46,727 nucleotides of DNA, from assembly GCF_015557435.1 (NCBI RefSeq), contig NZ_JADNOH010000001.1, positions 1 through 46,727 on the forward strand, read 5' to 3'. Below the pieces are notes generated by a model. That model did not search any database, was not told the origin of the DNA, and saw only the letters and a program-made list of their open reading frames with translations. This DNA is from Collinsella aerofaciens. GTDB taxonomy: Bacteria > Actinomycetota > Coriobacteriia > Coriobacteriales > Coriobacteriaceae. The position numbers were made by a program, and so were the translations under genes. Position 1 is the first letter of the stretch. Each line of letters opens with the position of its first letter. Positions 16,236-23,779 of this stretch are shown in pieces.

Positions 16236-16655
16236 GCGATTGCGTCGAAAACGTTAATGTAGGGGCAACACCTTGATTTCCGTATAACGATGAACGGACT
16301 TCGTCTTGGAATCTGAAATCAGCACAACAACAGGTTCTAAGAATGAATGATGGCTATTACAGAATTCTTATTAGACCTGGCGTACGACACAGCCTCCTTG
16401 TTGCACGGGGTCGTGGGAAAGGCTTTAAGCGTCGTGGCGGACGCTGAGACCGAGCTGCTGTACGGTGACGGGGTGAACTTGGACGGGTGCTGTGAGAGGG
16501 CAATCGCCACCTTCGGTGACATGCTGTTGTTGCGCCTCCTGCAGTTTTGCTCGGGCAGCAAGCGACCGTTAAGAACATGTGAAGCATTACGCTGCGCGCG
16601 TTATTTGACGGTCACACATGATTGGGGAAGTGAAAGCGGTTTAAGGGAGAACGGA
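16236..16655. other. Spacer between the caspase gene and the tail-anchored protein gene
   Basis: An open frame runs from an ATG at 16347 into the next gene, adding 103 residues (LLHGVVGKALSVVADAETE and so on). That upstream start has no ribosome-binding site, its composition is more GC-rich than the rest of the frame, and I recognise no domain in it. I treat the stretch as leader DNA or a remnant of an unrelated gene. Confidence 0.4.
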
Positions 16656-17585
16656 ATGGCGCAGCGTGAGTACGATAGTTTTGCTATTGGAGTGTTTAAT
16701 TGCGGCAACGCAGCAGCACACGTTGATTTGTCAATTAACGTGTGGGCCGATATTGGGCGTTCTTCTGAAATTGATTTCGGTGTTCAAATCCCATGCAAGG
16801 ACGAAATTACGGGGCTCTTTATCTTTGTTCCTTTCAGAATAGATGAGAACGATGTTGTTGATCTTTCCCCCTCGTTTCGTGATAACGAGTTCAATCAAGT
16901 TTTGTTCAATCGGGATTGCAAAACCACGTGCTGCGGCAGTCAAACAATTGTTATTGATGACTGTGGAAATTCATTATTGGTCCTGCCTTTTGCGTGGGAT
17001 GAAGGGTTGACTGTTGATTATTTGGAGGGAGGGTCCTTACTTTCGCTTTCCTACGGCGTCTCGGCTCTTTCGCGTAAAACCTCATCTTTGTATTTCAGAA
17101 TGCGAATTCCTTTCACGTCACTTGGTGACCTGCTATCTGGCCCCGCTGATATGAGAGAGGTTATTACTGGACCTATTGTTCCGTTTCGTACCATGATTTC
17201 ACTTCCGGTCAATCAGGTTAGGGGTCTTCCGAATTCGGTCGTACGTAGGCTTGTTGATTCTAAAACCGATGTTGGAGAAACGCATATTGCGGTAATCGCT
17301 TCGCGACAATGGGAAGTGAATTCCGTTTTTACTCCGTATAGGGTTAGGCTTTTGGAAACTGTTGCTTGGGAACAATATCAGCCTAGAGTAAGGTGCAGTA
17401 ATGCTGTCCTGTTTCCAAAAGACCGCGACATGTTTGTATATCAGTGGCTTATATCTGACTGCAGCACTTCGTTACAACTAGAATTTTCACGTAAGCGTAT
17501 TACTGTCCTTACCTTGCTTTTTTATCTCGTCATCCTTTTTTTAATAAACTTGTTGAGCGAAGTTTTGATTCGTTTGGTTTTGTGA
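16656..17585 (+). CDS. Hypothetical protein with C-terminal membrane anchor
   Basis: A 309-residue protein that I do not recognise. The first 280 residues are soluble and strand-rich (SFAIGVFNCGNAAAHVDLSINVW and ITGLFIFVPFRID). The last 26 are a single hydrophobic span (VLTLLFYLVILFLINLL) with almost nothing after it, so it is probably tail-anchored with the bulk in the cytoplasm. The ATG at 16656 has AGGGAG six bases upstream, a strong reason to prefer it over 16347. A good terminator follows at 17729. It reads in the same direction as the caspase cassette but after a 420-bp gap, so membership in that system is possible, not shown. Confidence 0.6.
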   Translation: MAQREYDSFAIGVFNCGNAAAHVDLSINVWADIGRSSEIDFGVQIPCKDEITGLFIFVPFRIDENDVVDLSPSFRDNEFNQVLFNRDCKTTCCGSQTIVIDDCGNSLLVLPFAWDEGLTVDYLEGGSLLSLSYGVSALSRKTSSLYFRMRIPFTSLGDLLSGPADMREVITGPIVPFRTMISLPVNQVRGLPNSVVRRLVDSKTDVGETHIAVIASRQWEVNSVFTPYRVRLLETVAWEQYQPRVRCSNAVLFPKDRDMFVYQWLISDCSTSLQLEFSRKRITVLTLLFYLVILFLINLLSEVLIRLVL

Positions 17586-17728
17586 ACGCCAAAAATGTCG
17601 TTCGGGTATTTACTTAGTAGGGCACCATCTTCTGGTTTATAGGACAAAAAGTGTGTCTACTTTAGGGGCGTCGGCGCAGGTCGATTCCTAGCTTGTATTA
17701 CGAAATCGTACCGTCGCTATTGCGCGTG

Positions 17729-17763
17729 GGCACTAGGGTCAACTTGGCCCCCAGTGCCTTTTT
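17729..17763 (+). terminator. Rho-independent terminator
   Basis: GGCACTAGGG at 17729-17738 pairs with CCCCAGTGCC at 17749-17758 with one mismatch, followed by TTTTT. It ends rightward transcription of the tail-anchored gene and separates it from the convergent AAA+ gene, which ends 4 bases further on. Confidence 0.75.
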
Positions 17764-17766
17764 ATG

Positions 17767-18951
17767 CTAGGAGTTTACCTTGTTTCGTTCTGCGATGTAG
17801 TCCGCGAACCATTTGCGCGCGTTGTTCTTGAGGATACGGATGTTGTCTTCGTTTGTGGTGCTGATCTCCTGAAGCGCTCGTTCGGCGATAACGTTCTGAT
17901 CTTCAAGAGACTCGTCGACGCTTGAACGGTATTTTTCAGCGACCGATGCTATGTACCTGCTTACGAAGGTCTTTTTCTCCTTATCGCTCAGGGCCGCGAA
18001 ATCTACTTTGAGATTGAGCCTCGAGAGCAGTTCCGGTGGGAACTTGTCCTGCACCTCGGTTCTCGGTGTGTTCGAGGTGAATACTATGGTATAGCCGTTA
18101 AGGTCGTGTTCTTCGCCCTGGGAATCCGTGAACTTGCCGTTCTCGAGCAGGTCTAGGAAGAAGCTCCAGACTGCGGAATCTCCCTTTTCGAACTCGTCGA
18201 TGAGAATGACGCCCGACTTACTGCGTTCTATCTTCATTGTTAGCTCGCCCTCTTCGCTGCCCATGTAGCCACGCGGGCTGCCGATGAGTGAATTGAGCGA
18301 GTCCTTGCTGCTGTAGTTGCCGAAGTTGATCTTTGCTAACGATTCTCCCGGCGCGAGAAGGCTACTGAGGATCCTTGCAGTCTCGGTTTTGCCCACGCCG
18401 GAGGGGCCGATCAGGAACAGGGAGAGAATCGGCTGTTCTCCGATGCTGTTAAACAGCCTGAAAATTTCGACCTGTTTACGGAAATCATCTTTGAATTTAT
18501 CCTGCCCGATGAGGTTGTGTACGAACTGGTCGAGTAACTCTTTTGTCTCTGAGTCGTCTAGGTCTATCAGGCGTTTTGGTTTCTCTTCAGTTGGCATGGC
18601 TTGATCTTCGGTATCTCCTTCGATATCGCATTGTCGTACGGTGTCAAATATGGTGCGCATTTCGTATGCGTATCTGCCTGCTGTTGTTTCATCGGCGATG
18701 AACACCGTGTTTTCAGGCATTTGATAGAGAAGACCTTCAAATGTTGCGGCCATGCTTCCTTTGCCGACAGTGGGATCGAGTAGGGATAAAAGCGATGAAA
18801 CATCGAGTGCCATTTCACCCTCTCCAGCTTGCAGCGCAATTTGTGCCGTGCTAGAAAGAGATAACGCCGAGGTGTAGGCATAGCCTTCGCTTTCGAGCCA
18901 GTTTCTAAGACGGGCGAACTGGTCCTTTCTGTATGTGATTAAGTTCAGCAT
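17767..18951 (-). CDS. AAA+ ATPase with ClpA/ClpB-type (AAA_2) domain
   Basis: A 394-residue protein. The N-terminal 120 residues are of unknown type. The AAA+ domain (about 135-330) has Walker A LIGPSGVGKTET, Walker B GVILIDEFEKG, sensor-1 region TIVFTSNTP, and an arginine-finger region PPELLSRLN. This is the second-domain signature of Clp/Hsp100 unfoldases, but only a single ATPase module is present and no protease-docking loop is evident. It is the second gene of a leftward pair, starting 3 bases after the stop of the partner at 18955. In an island of this kind such a pair is a candidate defence or stress module; its function is not known. Confidence 0.85.
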   Translation of the reverse strand: MLNLITYRKDQFARLRNWLESEGYAYTSALSLSSTAQIALQAGEGEMALDVSSLLSLLDPTVGKGSMAATFEGLLYQMPENTVFIADETTAGRYAYEMRTIFDTVRQCDIEGDTEDQAMPTEEKPKRLIDLDDSETKELLDQFVHNLIGQDKFKDDFRKQVEIFRLFNSIGEQPILSLFLIGPSGVGKTETARILSSLLAPGESLAKINFGNYSSKDSLNSLIGSPRGYMGSEEGELTMKIERSKSGVILIDEFEKGDSAVWSFFLDLLENGKFTDSQGEEHDLNGYTIVFTSNTPRTEVQDKFPPELLSRLNLKVDFAALSDKEKKTFVSRYIASVAEKYRSSVDESLEDQNVIAERALQEISTTNEDNIRILKNNARKWFADYIAERNKVNS

Positions 18952-18954
18952 AGA

Positions 18955-19815
18955 TTATTCACTCTTTTTATTGACTGCCTGGATGACGGCGATGACATCG
19001 ATGTAGGTTGCTTCGGTCTCATCTTCTTCTATTGCCTGATTGTCAACTTGATCTTCCGTTCGTTCTTTGGATGAGCCATTAATGAAGCCGTCGTCCTCCG
19101 GTTCAGTCGTCTTTCCTTTTGTTTGATAGTATTCGTACGAGCTGCGAAGGTCCGATGGTTTAACTTTTCCCTTGCAGATTCCGATGATTCCGACTTTGCC
19201 GATGAGAAGGTCATCGACTGAGTAGCCGCTCTCGAAGAGATCCGCTCCATCAATAGGGATCTTCAAGATAATGTTGCTGCTTTCCTCGTCACCAATTCTC
19301 CCGATAAGCTTGAACGACGTGCCCGACTTGATGAAGGACTGAAATAGGTGCCCCACATCGAGGCCGCCAGCCTCCGGGATTGTAATCCCATCGAACGTTC
19401 CCGACATGACTGTTATGAGGGTACGCACTTCATCCTCGTTGAGTAGCGAGAGGCGTACGTTATCGATGTAAACAAGGTCGCCCTCCGATCTCTCTTCTTT
19501 GCCAAAATCGAGGCAGTTTCTTTTGATATCGGCTAGCATGCGGCTCACTGTGTTTATGTACTCGAACGTATCGATCATCTTTGTTCGCTTCTCATGTCCG
19601 AGGTTTCCGTTTGCCTGCGCGGTAAATTTTGGAAATATCGGAACCTTGGTTTCGCCTTTTGCGTGGATTTCAGCGTTTCCAGAGGTAGCCTTGTCTTTTT
19701 CATTCGAGCTATCTTTCCAAAGTGTGTTGTCTAGCAACATGCGCATCTCATAAACCTTGGAATGGTTCATGTAGTACACCGTGAAGAGGTCTGTGGCCTT
19801 GGTTTTATTCGACAT
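18955..19815 (-). CDS. Hypothetical protein, partner of the AAA+ ATPase
   Basis: A 286-residue soluble protein of no family I can name with confidence. It begins KATDLFTVYYMNHSKVYEMRMLLDN and contains LVYIDNVRLSLLNEDE. The arrangement is reminiscent of DUF6414-type proteins, but that is a weak impression. The last 60 residues are acidic and probably disordered. It is the first gene of the leftward pair. A TTGACA on the minus strand at 19855-19850 could be its -35, though no good -10 follows. The ribosome-binding site is a weak GGA. Confidence 0.5.
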   Translation of the reverse strand: MSNKTKATDLFTVYYMNHSKVYEMRMLLDNTLWKDSSNEKDKATSGNAEIHAKGETKVPIFPKFTAQANGNLGHEKRTKMIDTFEYINTVSRMLADIKRNCLDFGKEERSEGDLVYIDNVRLSLLNEDEVRTLITVMSGTFDGITIPEAGGLDVGHLFQSFIKSGTSFKLIGRIGDEESSNIILKIPIDGADLFESGYSVDDLLIGKVGIIGICKGKVKPSDLRSSYEYYQTKGKTTEPEDDGFINGSSKERTEDQVDNQAIEEDETEATYIDVIAVIQAVNKKSE

Positions 19816-20131
19816 AGCGTTCCAATCTATTTGATTCGTACATCTGTTCTGTCAATTATACCTAAGGGTACGGTGTCTTGAAGATGCGCGGCGACTTGAA
19901 GCTGGGAAAGACCCGGCCACCTTCGATTGCTGCATGTCCCGAAAGGGGTTAATCGGCGTGGTGCGTACTGCGAACTGTACATATCAATCGATTTCATTTT
20001 GGCTGCAATTAAATAGTGAATCATGTGACATAGTTTGATGGACTTAAATTGCCTTAGCCCCTCCGTCATGCGAGTTAAATGACTACGGTGGAGTAGAATT
20101 GTTTTAATTAGTGACTTTATGGCGGTGTGAT
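19816..20131. other. Divergent promoter region, no gene
   Basis: About 316 bp separate the leftward AAA+ pair from the rightward three-gene operon. I see no coding frame. Candidate elements are TTGACA (minus strand, 19855-19850) and a TAGAAT at 20094-20099 on the plus strand, neither with a fully convincing partner box. Confidence 0.4.
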
Positions 20132-21244
20132 ATGGATCTATCAGGAATACTCTCGCAAGCAGGTTTTGCTTTCCAGATGAAAGTGTTTCTGAAGCAGGTG
20201 ACAGAGTTAAACCCTAATACAGTTGCCAGCTATGAATATCTTGATGACATCTCAGCTTCTACCAGCCTTGACGAATTAAGCGGGCGGATTGGACTTTGTG
20301 AATCTCGGCTTATTCAGGTAAAAAACACCAATGTTGCTAAACGAGATGTTGTCCAAATTTATACGAACTGGATTCTTGCCGTTAGCAAGCACGAGTCGAT
20401 TTCTTCCCTCTGGCTCCTTTATTCGGATGATAAAAGCCTTTCCGCACATTTTGATGCCATTACCGCCAATCAATTCATTGAGAGTCTTGCTGAAAGGGCT
20501 AAGAAGTTCAGTAGGTCAAATGCCGCGAAGCTAAAGGCCTCTTTAAATGATGACGACATTGTCAGACTCTTTTCTTGTGTCAAAGAGAAGGCGAGTGCTT
20601 ACGCCATTAACGAGAATGCAATTAATGCTGAGATTAGGGATAATCTTTCAAGTATTTTTCACCTTACTTCGAACGTTGATTTATTTGATGAGCGAGTTGC
20701 TGAGTTGAGGAGAAGAATTCAGTTTAATGTGTCCGAAGCGATGCTAAAAGCAATTCCTTATAAAATCGACTATGAGTCATTTATGCAACTTTGCGAGCAG
20801 ATATGCGCAAAAATTTCTTCAAAACGATTTGAGCCAGATTACTCAGCATGGATGGCTGCTGCTGATGGCGATTTGCTTGACGTCAGGGAGTCGTCGCGTG
20901 AATATCGACAACTGCACTCCTGTCGGGAAGATGCTTTATTTATTACGCAACATCTGTATTTCTGTGAATACTATCGCTCTATAAATTATGAGAGACTTGC
21001 AAAGTGTCAGGCTGACACTGTTGCTAGTTTGGAAAACGCTACATTTAATAACTTTTGCGATTCGTGTAACCTGCTAAAGCTTGATGGCAAAGACGAACCA
21101 ATCCGACGGCTAATAGAAACTAAGCGCTGCCAAAATAGCTATGCGTATAACGATCATGAAAAATGGGGGTCATGCATTTGGCTTACGAGGGAAGAAACAC
21201 CTACTGAGAAAAGAATTTCATGGAAAGACGAAACCAATGATTAG
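20132..21244 (+). CDS. Putative nuclease effector of an ABC three-component-type system
   Basis: A 370-residue protein. The N terminus (GILSQAGFAFQMKVFLKQ, then YEYLDDIS and SRLIQVKNTNV) has the order of a DUF4297/Cap4-like PD-(D/E)xK nuclease. The Q-V-K at about residue 64-66 would be the catalytic core and the preceding Asp/Glu the metal ligands. The remainder is helical, with a Cys-rich region near the C terminus (NFCDSCNLLKLD). The ATG at 20132 is preferred over a GTG at 20111. The stop overlaps the next start by 8 bases (ATGATTAG), and the same kind of overlap joins the next two genes, so the three form one translationally coupled operon. The nuclease call is inference from motif spacing. 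Confidence 0.6.
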   Translation: MDLSGILSQAGFAFQMKVFLKQVTELNPNTVASYEYLDDISASTSLDELSGRIGLCESRLIQVKNTNVAKRDVVQIYTNWILAVSKHESISSLWLLYSDDKSLSAHFDAITANQFIESLAERAKKFSRSNAAKLKASLNDDDIVRLFSCVKEKASAYAINENAINAEIRDNLSSIFHLTSNVDLFDERVAELRRRIQFNVSEAMLKAIPYKIDYESFMQLCEQICAKISSKRFEPDYSAWMAAADGDLLDVRESSREYRQLHSCREDALFITQHLYFCEYYRSINYERLAKCQADTVASLENATFNNFCDSCNLLKLDGKDEPIRRLIETKRCQNSYAYNDHEKWGSCIWLTREETPTEKRISWKDETND

Positions 21245-21683
21245 CTATTCAAATGATCTTTTTCTCCGCCAAAGAGCAATAGTAGACAGCATTTATGTTG
21301 ACTATTTGCTTGCCATTCTTTCTTGCGCTGACAGCATGAGCGTTACTAAATTATTGGTTTTAACATTCTTGTCGAAATCAATCGAATCTCATGGAAACGA
21401 GCTGTTGAACGGTAGGTGCTCAAAAAATCTAATCGAGAGAGCTGCCTGCGCGGTTTCTGGTTCTTATAGCTCTTTCTTATATGAGCTTCAATATTCAGTT
21501 GAAGCCATCGAGATAGCCAATGTGGGCGGTCTCATTGCTATTGAAGATGCTTTTGTCCGCCTCACTAACGAGGGACGAACTCAGGGCTGCAGGGTGAATA
21601 ATTCGTTTATCTCAAAATTGATAAGAGAAGTCGCTTCTCTAGACGATAAATATGTTCTGTCGGAGATGATTCGTAATGTTTAG
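21237..21683 (+). CDS. Middle component of an ABC three-component-type system
   Basis: A 148-residue, mostly helical protein (VDYLLAILSCADSMSVTKLLVLTFLSK) without recognisable catalytic motif. Size, position between an effector-like gene and an SMC-like ATPase gene, and 8-base overlaps on both sides fit the 'middle component' of ABC-3C systems. These are small, fast-evolving helical proteins that link sensor ATPase and effector. The ATG at 21237 lies within the stop of the preceding gene. A longer frame from 21141 would overlap it by about 100 bases. Confidence 0.55.
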   Translation: MISYSNDLFLRQRAIVDSIYVDYLLAILSCADSMSVTKLLVLTFLSKSIESHGNELLNGRCSKNLIERAACAVSGSYSSFLYELQYSVEAIEIANVGGLIAIEDAFVRLTNEGRTQGCRVNNSFISKLIREVASLDDKYVLSEMIRNV

Positions 21684-23397
21684 CATTGAGTGCTTGGAAC
21701 TAATCTCTTGTTCTGGGGAGTCGTTTAGATACTCCTTTTCGAGCGGAGTTAATTACATTCAGGGTCCTAATAGCTCTGGAAAAACCGAATTTTACAATTT
21801 TCTTGACTATATGCTCGGGGCTGAGAAGAAGAAACTATCCGAGTCGCCTTGGTTCAAGGGGTCGTTACAGGCGGCCAAGATGCAGATCTCTTTTAATGGT
21901 CATGGTTTTTCCTTGTATCGCGATTTGGCTGGCGATGAGTTTGGACTAGTAATAGATGGAATACCTTATAAGGTATCTGATCTCGCGGAATATAGAAATT
22001 ACCTCAATACGCTGTTTCTGGAATCGGCGGATGACCCTACCAACCTCTCTGAATATGTCGGCCAAGAGCTGACATATAGGACGTTCACCTTATTTTCTTT
22101 TCTAAGCGAAGCTACGGTCGGCCGAATTAGTGGCTTTTTCAGCAAACTTCTTGAAACAAAATATCGAGTAAAACAGAGACCCTTATTTGATTATTTGTTT
22201 AGCATCAATCCGGATCGAATCGCGTTCCTTCAGCGCAAGATAACCGAACTTGGCAAGCGAGCTCGCGAGCTAGAATCTCAACGTGACTTTTTCAATCATT
22301 ATTTAGACGCAGTTAATCAAGAGCTTGCAAAGCTCGGAATCGTCGAGCGTTTCGATGGCAGCAATGCTGCTGTCATATCTGAATTGATTGAGACGGCTGC
22401 TATCTCCATTAATCTTGATTCTTCTTCGAGCTTGATGGCAAACGATGTTGTTGAGGCGGATCAGCTAAGAAACGATATCAAGGCGCAGAAGCAAATGATT
22501 CGCGAGCTTAGGGGGACAAAGGCTCAGGACGAGAAACGGTATCGCCTTCTGGATAGGTTGAACTCATTGATTGCTGACGATGATTCTAGGGCTGATCTTT
22601 TGGGCCAAACTTGCAATCTGCTTGGTGAAATTGAAGCGTCGATACCCAGAAAAGACCTTGATTTTCAAAAGGAATTACTTGCTCGCAAAGTGAGCAGATT
22701 AACTCAACTTGAAGCTAAGTTAACGGCTGCAAACGTGGTGTTTAATCCATTAGACTTTAATGAAAAAAGCAAGGCTGTTTTGGTGTCAAATGAGTATTTA
22801 TCCCAGTATTTGGCGCTCTACAAGCCCGATGATCTTGATGATATAAAAAAGGAGATTTCTCGTCTAAAAAAGGAGCTTCTAAACCTTAAGCATTCTGATG
22901 ATGATATTTCTATCTATTCAATTTCTGATACCGTAACCGATCTGTACCACTCGGCTTCTCAGGTGTCCTCCTTTGTTGAATCTGATTTTAAGCAACTTGA
23001 TTTTCATATCAAGTTTCAAAAGGAAGGAGTGGGGCTTCAACCCACCTTTTCCGAAGGGGACGATAGCGTTGACGTGTTTACTGGAAGTCGCGCTCGTCAT
23101 ACTTTGATGCAGATCTGCGGTTATCTCGCCTTCATGCGTTACTTACTTCAAAAGCGTAACGTTCCGTTTGTTCCCCTCCTTGCATTCGATCATGTCTCGT
23201 CGCCATTTGATGACGGAAGCTGTAGGGCGATAGGAGCGATAATCTCGAAGTTTTATTCGCTTGTGGATAAAAAAGAAGTACAGCTATTTTTGTTTGAGAC
23301 TGAAGAGCCGGATGCTTTGGGCGTTGATGTAGATAAGTATATTTCTCTTGTTTCAAACGGAAGAACTGGTTTCAACCCATTCTACAAAGCTGACTAA
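21676..23397 (+). CDS. SMC/Rad50-like ATPase of an ABC three-component-type system
   Basis: A 573-residue ABC-type ATPase. Walker A is at residues 30-38 (GPNSSGKTE). The central region of about 200 to 430 is a long coiled coil (ELGKRARELESQRDF, KKEISRLKKELLNLK). The C-terminal ATPase half contains SRARHTLMQICGYLAF in the signature region and a Walker B-like LLAFDHVSSPFDD. The residue after the Walker B Asp is His, where most family members have Glu, so hydrolysis may be slow or the Glu may come from elsewhere. It is the last gene of the operon and overlaps the middle component by 8 bases. Likely a DNA- or phage-structure sensor. Confidence 0.75.
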   Translation: MFSIECLELISCSGESFRYSFSSGVNYIQGPNSSGKTEFYNFLDYMLGAEKKKLSESPWFKGSLQAAKMQISFNGHGFSLYRDLAGDEFGLVIDGIPYKVSDLAEYRNYLNTLFLESADDPTNLSEYVGQELTYRTFTLFSFLSEATVGRISGFFSKLLETKYRVKQRPLFDYLFSINPDRIAFLQRKITELGKRARELESQRDFFNHYLDAVNQELAKLGIVERFDGSNAAVISELIETAAISINLDSSSSLMANDVVEADQLRNDIKAQKQMIRELRGTKAQDEKRYRLLDRLNSLIADDDSRADLLGQTCNLLGEIEASIPRKDLDFQKELLARKVSRLTQLEAKLTAANVVFNPLDFNEKSKAVLVSNEYLSQYLALYKPDDLDDIKKEISRLKKELLNLKHSDDDISIYSISDTVTDLYHSASQVSSFVESDFKQLDFHIKFQKEGVGLQPTFSEGDDSVDVFTGSRARHTLMQICGYLAFMRYLLQKRNVPFVPLLAFDHVSSPFDDGSCRAIGAIISKFYSLVDKKEVQLFLFETEEPDALGVDVDKYISLVSNGRTGFNPFYKAD

Positions 23398-23421
23398 AGT
23401 AATCTGTTTTCCGGTGGGGGT

Positions 23422-23643
23422 GTGAACGTGCCCGGAGTTAAGAATCAGCATTATGTGCCGCGTTTTTATCTCAAGTTGTTTACCAATGAATTGGGCTACC
23501 TCAGCGTTGTAAGGCGCGATAATATTGTATTGAAGCCCATCTTCCGATCGAAACCCTGGGCATTTGCCCACATGAGCACCGCTGCTCGAAAAGCTTCGGG
23601 TATAGTTTATTGTTTATACCTGCACCAAATAGATGGCTGCTAA
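23422..23643 (+). pseudogene. Truncated DUF4238 protein gene
   Basis: From a GTG at 23422 the frame encodes 73 residues beginning NVPGVKNQHYVPRFYLKLFTNELGYLSVV. This is a clear DUF4238 N terminus (KxQHYVPxxYL). Full-length family members have roughly 250 to 350 residues; here the match fades after about 50 and the frame stops at the retron ncRNA. It is therefore a remnant, probably cut when the retron moved in. It follows the ATPase by 24 bp. Confidence 0.7.
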
Positions 23644-23654
23644 AATATGAAACA

Positions 23655-23760
23655 TAGCCGGTTCGAATTAGCGTTTGCGTATCGCAAACGGAAGTGCATT
23701 GTCTGCGCATTATATTCTGCTACGTGCCTATCAGGTGCGACTCTACGGAGGAACCGGCTA
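23655..23760 (+). ncRNA. Retron msr-msd noncoding RNA
   Basis: TAGCCGGTTC at 23655-23664 (a1) is the exact complement of GAACCGGCTA at 23751-23760 (a2). Just inside a1, TTAGC at 23668-23672 has the form of the conserved retron branch-point motif, with the priming G probably at 23671. An msr stem-loop follows at once (GTTTGCG 23673-23679 with CGCAAAC 23683-23689). The msd part (about 23690-23750) shows only short wobble-containing hairpins, so the reverse-transcribed ends cannot be fixed by eye. The RNA ends 19 bases before the RT gene, as is usual. Confidence 0.85.
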
Positions 23761-23779
23761 ACAGCTTTAAGGATCTCCG

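Noticed and set aside
16347-16655. N-terminal extension of 103 residues for the tail-anchored protein
   Set aside because: No ribosome-binding site at 16347, a change of composition at the junction, and a very good site (AGGGAG) before ATG 16656.
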